Source: Acidimicrobiaceae bacterium (GTDB lineage: Bacteria > Actinomycetota > Acidimicrobiia > Acidimicrobiales > UBA8190). Taken from it: a DNA stretch of 40,416 bases. The stretch is taken from the NCBI GenBank assembly GCA_003151955.1, contig PLZB01000011.1:1-40416 (forward strand). Reading direction: 5' to 3'. Below are positions 38,792 to 40,416 of this stretch, one piece after another. The notes under the pieces were generated by a model. That model saw nothing but the letters and a program-made list of their open reading frames with translations, was not told the origin of the DNA and ran no database searches. Both the position numbers and the translations under genes were made by a program. Position 1 is the first letter of the stretch, and each line of letters opens with the position of its first letter.

Positions 38792-39814
38792 TCAGCGACC
38801 CCGGCGGCGCTTGGACGAGGTGACGAGGACAATGTCCTCGGTCACGATGTGGGGGGCGACCTCCTGGGAGAAGGAGGCCTCGTTGATGGCCTGGAGGATC
38901 TCGGCGGCCGAGGGGGCACCGGCTCCGGCGGCCCGGACGGGCTGGGCCGGGGTCCGGGTGGCCGGGAACCCGCCCTGGTGGGCGGCCGCCGGCGGGGGCG
39001 GGGGGGCGGGGGCCGGAGCCGGGGCGGCCTGCTGGACCTGGGTGGCGGGGGCCCGCTGGGGGAAGATGGGGAGGGGAGCGGTGAGGGTGAGGGCGCGGGC
39101 GTCCTCGGGGGAGAGGGGCCGGGCGAAGAAGTAGCCCTGGGCCACGTCGACACCCAGCTGGCGGAGGATGTCGGCCTGGCCGGATGTCTCCACCCCCTCG
39201 GCCACGATGCAGAGGCCGAGGGATCGGCTGGCCTCGACGATGCTCCGGACAGTGGCAAGGGTCTCCTCGGCCTCGGGTCCCTCCAGCTTGGCGACGAGGT
39301 CCCGGTCGATCTTCATGGTGTTGATCGAGATCTCCTCGAGGTTCTCGAGGGCCGACCAGTCCGATCCGATGTCGTCGACGGTGAGCTGGATCCCCAGCCG
39401 GGAGATGGCCTGGAGATCGGCGCTGGCCGTGTTGTCGCTGAGGGCGAGCTCGGTGATCTCGATGGTGAGGCGGTCAGGGTTGAGGCCGCTCTCCTCGATG
39501 GCGGCGGCGGCGGCCTCGGCGGCCTCGTGCTTGCGGAGCTGGAAGACGGAGCAGTTGACGGCCAGCTGGACGTTCGAGCCCCAACCGGCGGCCTGGGTGC
39601 AGGCCTCGGTGAGGACCCAGGCGTTGAGAGCGGTCATAGCCCCGCTGGCCTCGGCGAAGGGGATGATCACGTTGGGGGGGACCATCCCGGTCTCGGGATC
39701 GTGCCAGCGGAGGAGGGCCTCGAAGCCCAGGAGGCGACCGGTGGCCAGGTCGACAGCCGGTTGGAAGGCGAGTCCCGGCTCACCTTCGAGTCCCAGGTCG
39801 GGGAGGGCGGTCAT
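38792..39814 (-). CDS. EAL-domain protein (c-di-GMP phosphodiesterase type)
   Basis: A 340-residue soluble protein. The EAL domain (about 12-240) keeps the catalytic and metal residues: E32 in EALLRW, N87 in AVNCS, E122 in IEITEL, D147/D148 in VDDIG, K168 in MKIDRDLV, E206 in VAEGVET and Q226 in QGYFFARPL. It therefore may hydrolyse c-di-GMP, although loop 6 reads DDIGSDWSAL rather than DDFGTGYSSL, which can weaken activity. No GGDEF, PAS or membrane segment is present. The C-terminus is a Pro/Ala-rich linker (APAPAPPPPPAAA), a short helix (AAEILQAINEASFSQ) and a basic tail SSKRRRGR. ATG 39814 has AGGAG 6 nt upstream and is preferred over an upstream GTG-type start. Confidence 0.9.
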   Translation of the reverse strand: MTALPDLGLEGEPGLAFQPAVDLATGRLLGFEALLRWHDPETGMVPPNVIIPFAEASGAMTALNAWVLTEACTQAAGWGSNVQLAVNCSVFQLRKHEAAEAAAAAIEESGLNPDRLTIEITELALSDNTASADLQAISRLGIQLTVDDIGSDWSALENLEEISINTMKIDRDLVAKLEGPEAEETLATVRSIVEASRSLGLCIVAEGVETSGQADILRQLGVDVAQGYFFARPLSPEDARALTLTAPLPIFPQRAPATQVQQAAPAPAPAPPPPPAAAHQGGFPATRTPAQPVRAAGAGAPSAAEILQAINEASFSQEVAPHIVTEDIVLVTSSKRRRGR

Positions 39815-40221
39815 GGTGGCTCCTGGCAGTTGGATCGTCGTCACTTCATTCCCATCGGCGCCCCGGACCCTGGCCTTGAGAATTGTGCATTGGGCGTGAT
39901 CCGAACTCCGGTCATCGTGCCTGGGGCGATCGAGAAGCAAGAGTCGGAGGCCCGGGCAATTGTGAATGGGGAGGGTTCCCAGCCCGATCCGGCCCGATCG
40001 TCCCCGCCGGGGGTCAGCCGGAGGGTCAGCCGGAGGCGTTCGGGGCTGTCAGGGCTCGGCGGGGGAGGATGCCCTGGTCGATGGCGAAGGGGGTGGCCGC
40101 CCCAGAGTCGAGACTCCGTCCTTGACCGAGATCACGAGCCCGGTCGGCCACCTGGCGGGTGGTCCGCTGCGTCGGTGACGTGGGCTCCTCCTGCGCTGAA
40201 CCGGGCTGGATCAGCCCCCGC
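39815..40221. other. About 400 bp without a convincing gene
   Basis: This stretch upstream of the EAL gene has more A/T than its surroundings near 39880-39970. It contains a tandem 12-bp duplication (GGGTCAGCCGGA at 40011-40022 and 40023-40034). A minus-strand frame ending at 40026 and continuing the region of the small ORF at 40222 reads plausibly (ending FAIDQGILPRRALTAPNASG), but its third-position GC is lower than that of real genes here and it has no clear start. No repeat family or RNA gene was recognised. Confidence 0.4.
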
Positions 40222-40362
40222 TCATCGGGACGGGCCCCACTTCGTCGGCCCGTCGTGGTCGGCCTGGCCCGGACGGGTCCGGTAGGAGGAGACACCGAAG
40301 AAGGCGAAGACGAGAAGCCCGGTCCGCTTGCGCCGGCTGGCGATCTGAACGTCGGTCTTCAT
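40222..40362 (-). CDS. Small protein of 46 residues, unknown function
   Basis: A short frame beginning KTDVQIASRRKRTGLLVF and continuing AFFGVSSYRTRPGQ, ending in KWGPSR. It has a basic N-terminus, a short hydrophobic stretch (TGLLVFAFFGV) too brief for a certain membrane helix, and a polar end. A GGAGAGG ribosome-binding site lies 6 nt before ATG 40362, which is the main support. A minus-strand TACATT (40415-40410) could be a -10 box, and an inverted repeat GTGTC-N6-GACAC (40380-40395) lies between. I recognise no family. Confidence 0.4.
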   Translation of the reverse strand: MKTDVQIASRRKRTGLLVFAFFGVSSYRTRPGQADHDGPTKWGPSR

Positions 40363-40416
40363 GATCCACCTCTCCGGTCGTGTCGAACCTGACACCTGAC
40401 TTCCGCAGAATGTAGG

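Noticed and set aside
40026..40295. An 89-codon minus-strand frame overlapping the small gene at 40222
   Set aside because: It starts inside the small gene with no ribosome-binding site, and its third-position GC is below that of the clear genes.

Overview
This window comes from a very GC-rich bacterial chromosome (above 70% by eye, with G or C at almost every third codon position). The gene content points to an actinobacterium: several family III CoA-transferases and acyl-CoA ligases, two cytochromes P450, an AurF-like diiron oxygenase, MMPL transporters, and a secreted protein with DGGVFAFG repeats. Acidimicrobiia is my best guess from the combination, but that is inference. I saw no rRNA, tRNA, CRISPR array or insertion sequence. 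Many promoters have a TANNNT -10 box 6 to 8 nt before a start codon, so leaderless mRNAs seem common.

Layout. 1-2913 (+): the tail of a CoA-transferase, an amidohydrolase, and a complete CoA-transferase. 2926-6094 (-): a tight SnoaL-like / acyl-CoA ligase / P450 operon. 6178-12780 (-): a hemolysin III-type membrane protein, an ABC exporter coupled to a MarR regulator, an MMPL transporter and an APH-like phosphotransferase. The phosphotransferase diverges from a second acyl-CoA ligase (12808-14457, +). A perfect palindrome, CTGAC-N6-GTCAG at its core, fills the 27-bp divergent gap. The same core lies in the promoter of the 1699 CoA-transferase, and a one-mismatch copy lies upstream of the SnoaL operon. 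This suggests one regulator controlling acyl-CoA catabolism.

14465-20549 (-): an archaeal-type ATPase behind an array of ATAGGGC-N7-GCCCTAT palindromes, a secreted double-propeller protein, an aldo-keto reductase, and a DrrAB-like ABC pair. 20685-23926 (+) is the most unusual module. It holds a small secreted protein, an ECF-type sigma factor, and a single-pass membrane protein overlapping the sigma gene by 4 bp. That membrane protein has a cytoplasmic N-terminus resembling an anti-sigma factor and an extracellular domain with seven CX5C repeats. The secreted-protein and sigma genes share an upstream motif (CCGTCACA-N15-CGTTnGGA) that looks like an autoregulated ECF promoter.

24047-30620 (-): methionyl-tRNA synthetase, a neutral ceramidase homologue with no visible signal peptide, a zinc-ribbon protein, a P450 and an AurF-like diiron oxygenase. 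The diiron gene diverges from a MerR regulator (30683-31441, +) across overlapping promoters. 31410-37861: a cell-surface glycan group with an OafA-like acyltransferase, a PIG-V-like mannosyltransferase and two paralogous polytopic proteins on opposite strands. 37858-38781 is a deletion scar: the 3' halves of an MMPL gene and a MarR gene abut where their 5' ends should lie. An EAL-domain protein (38792-39814, -) and a probable small gene close the window.
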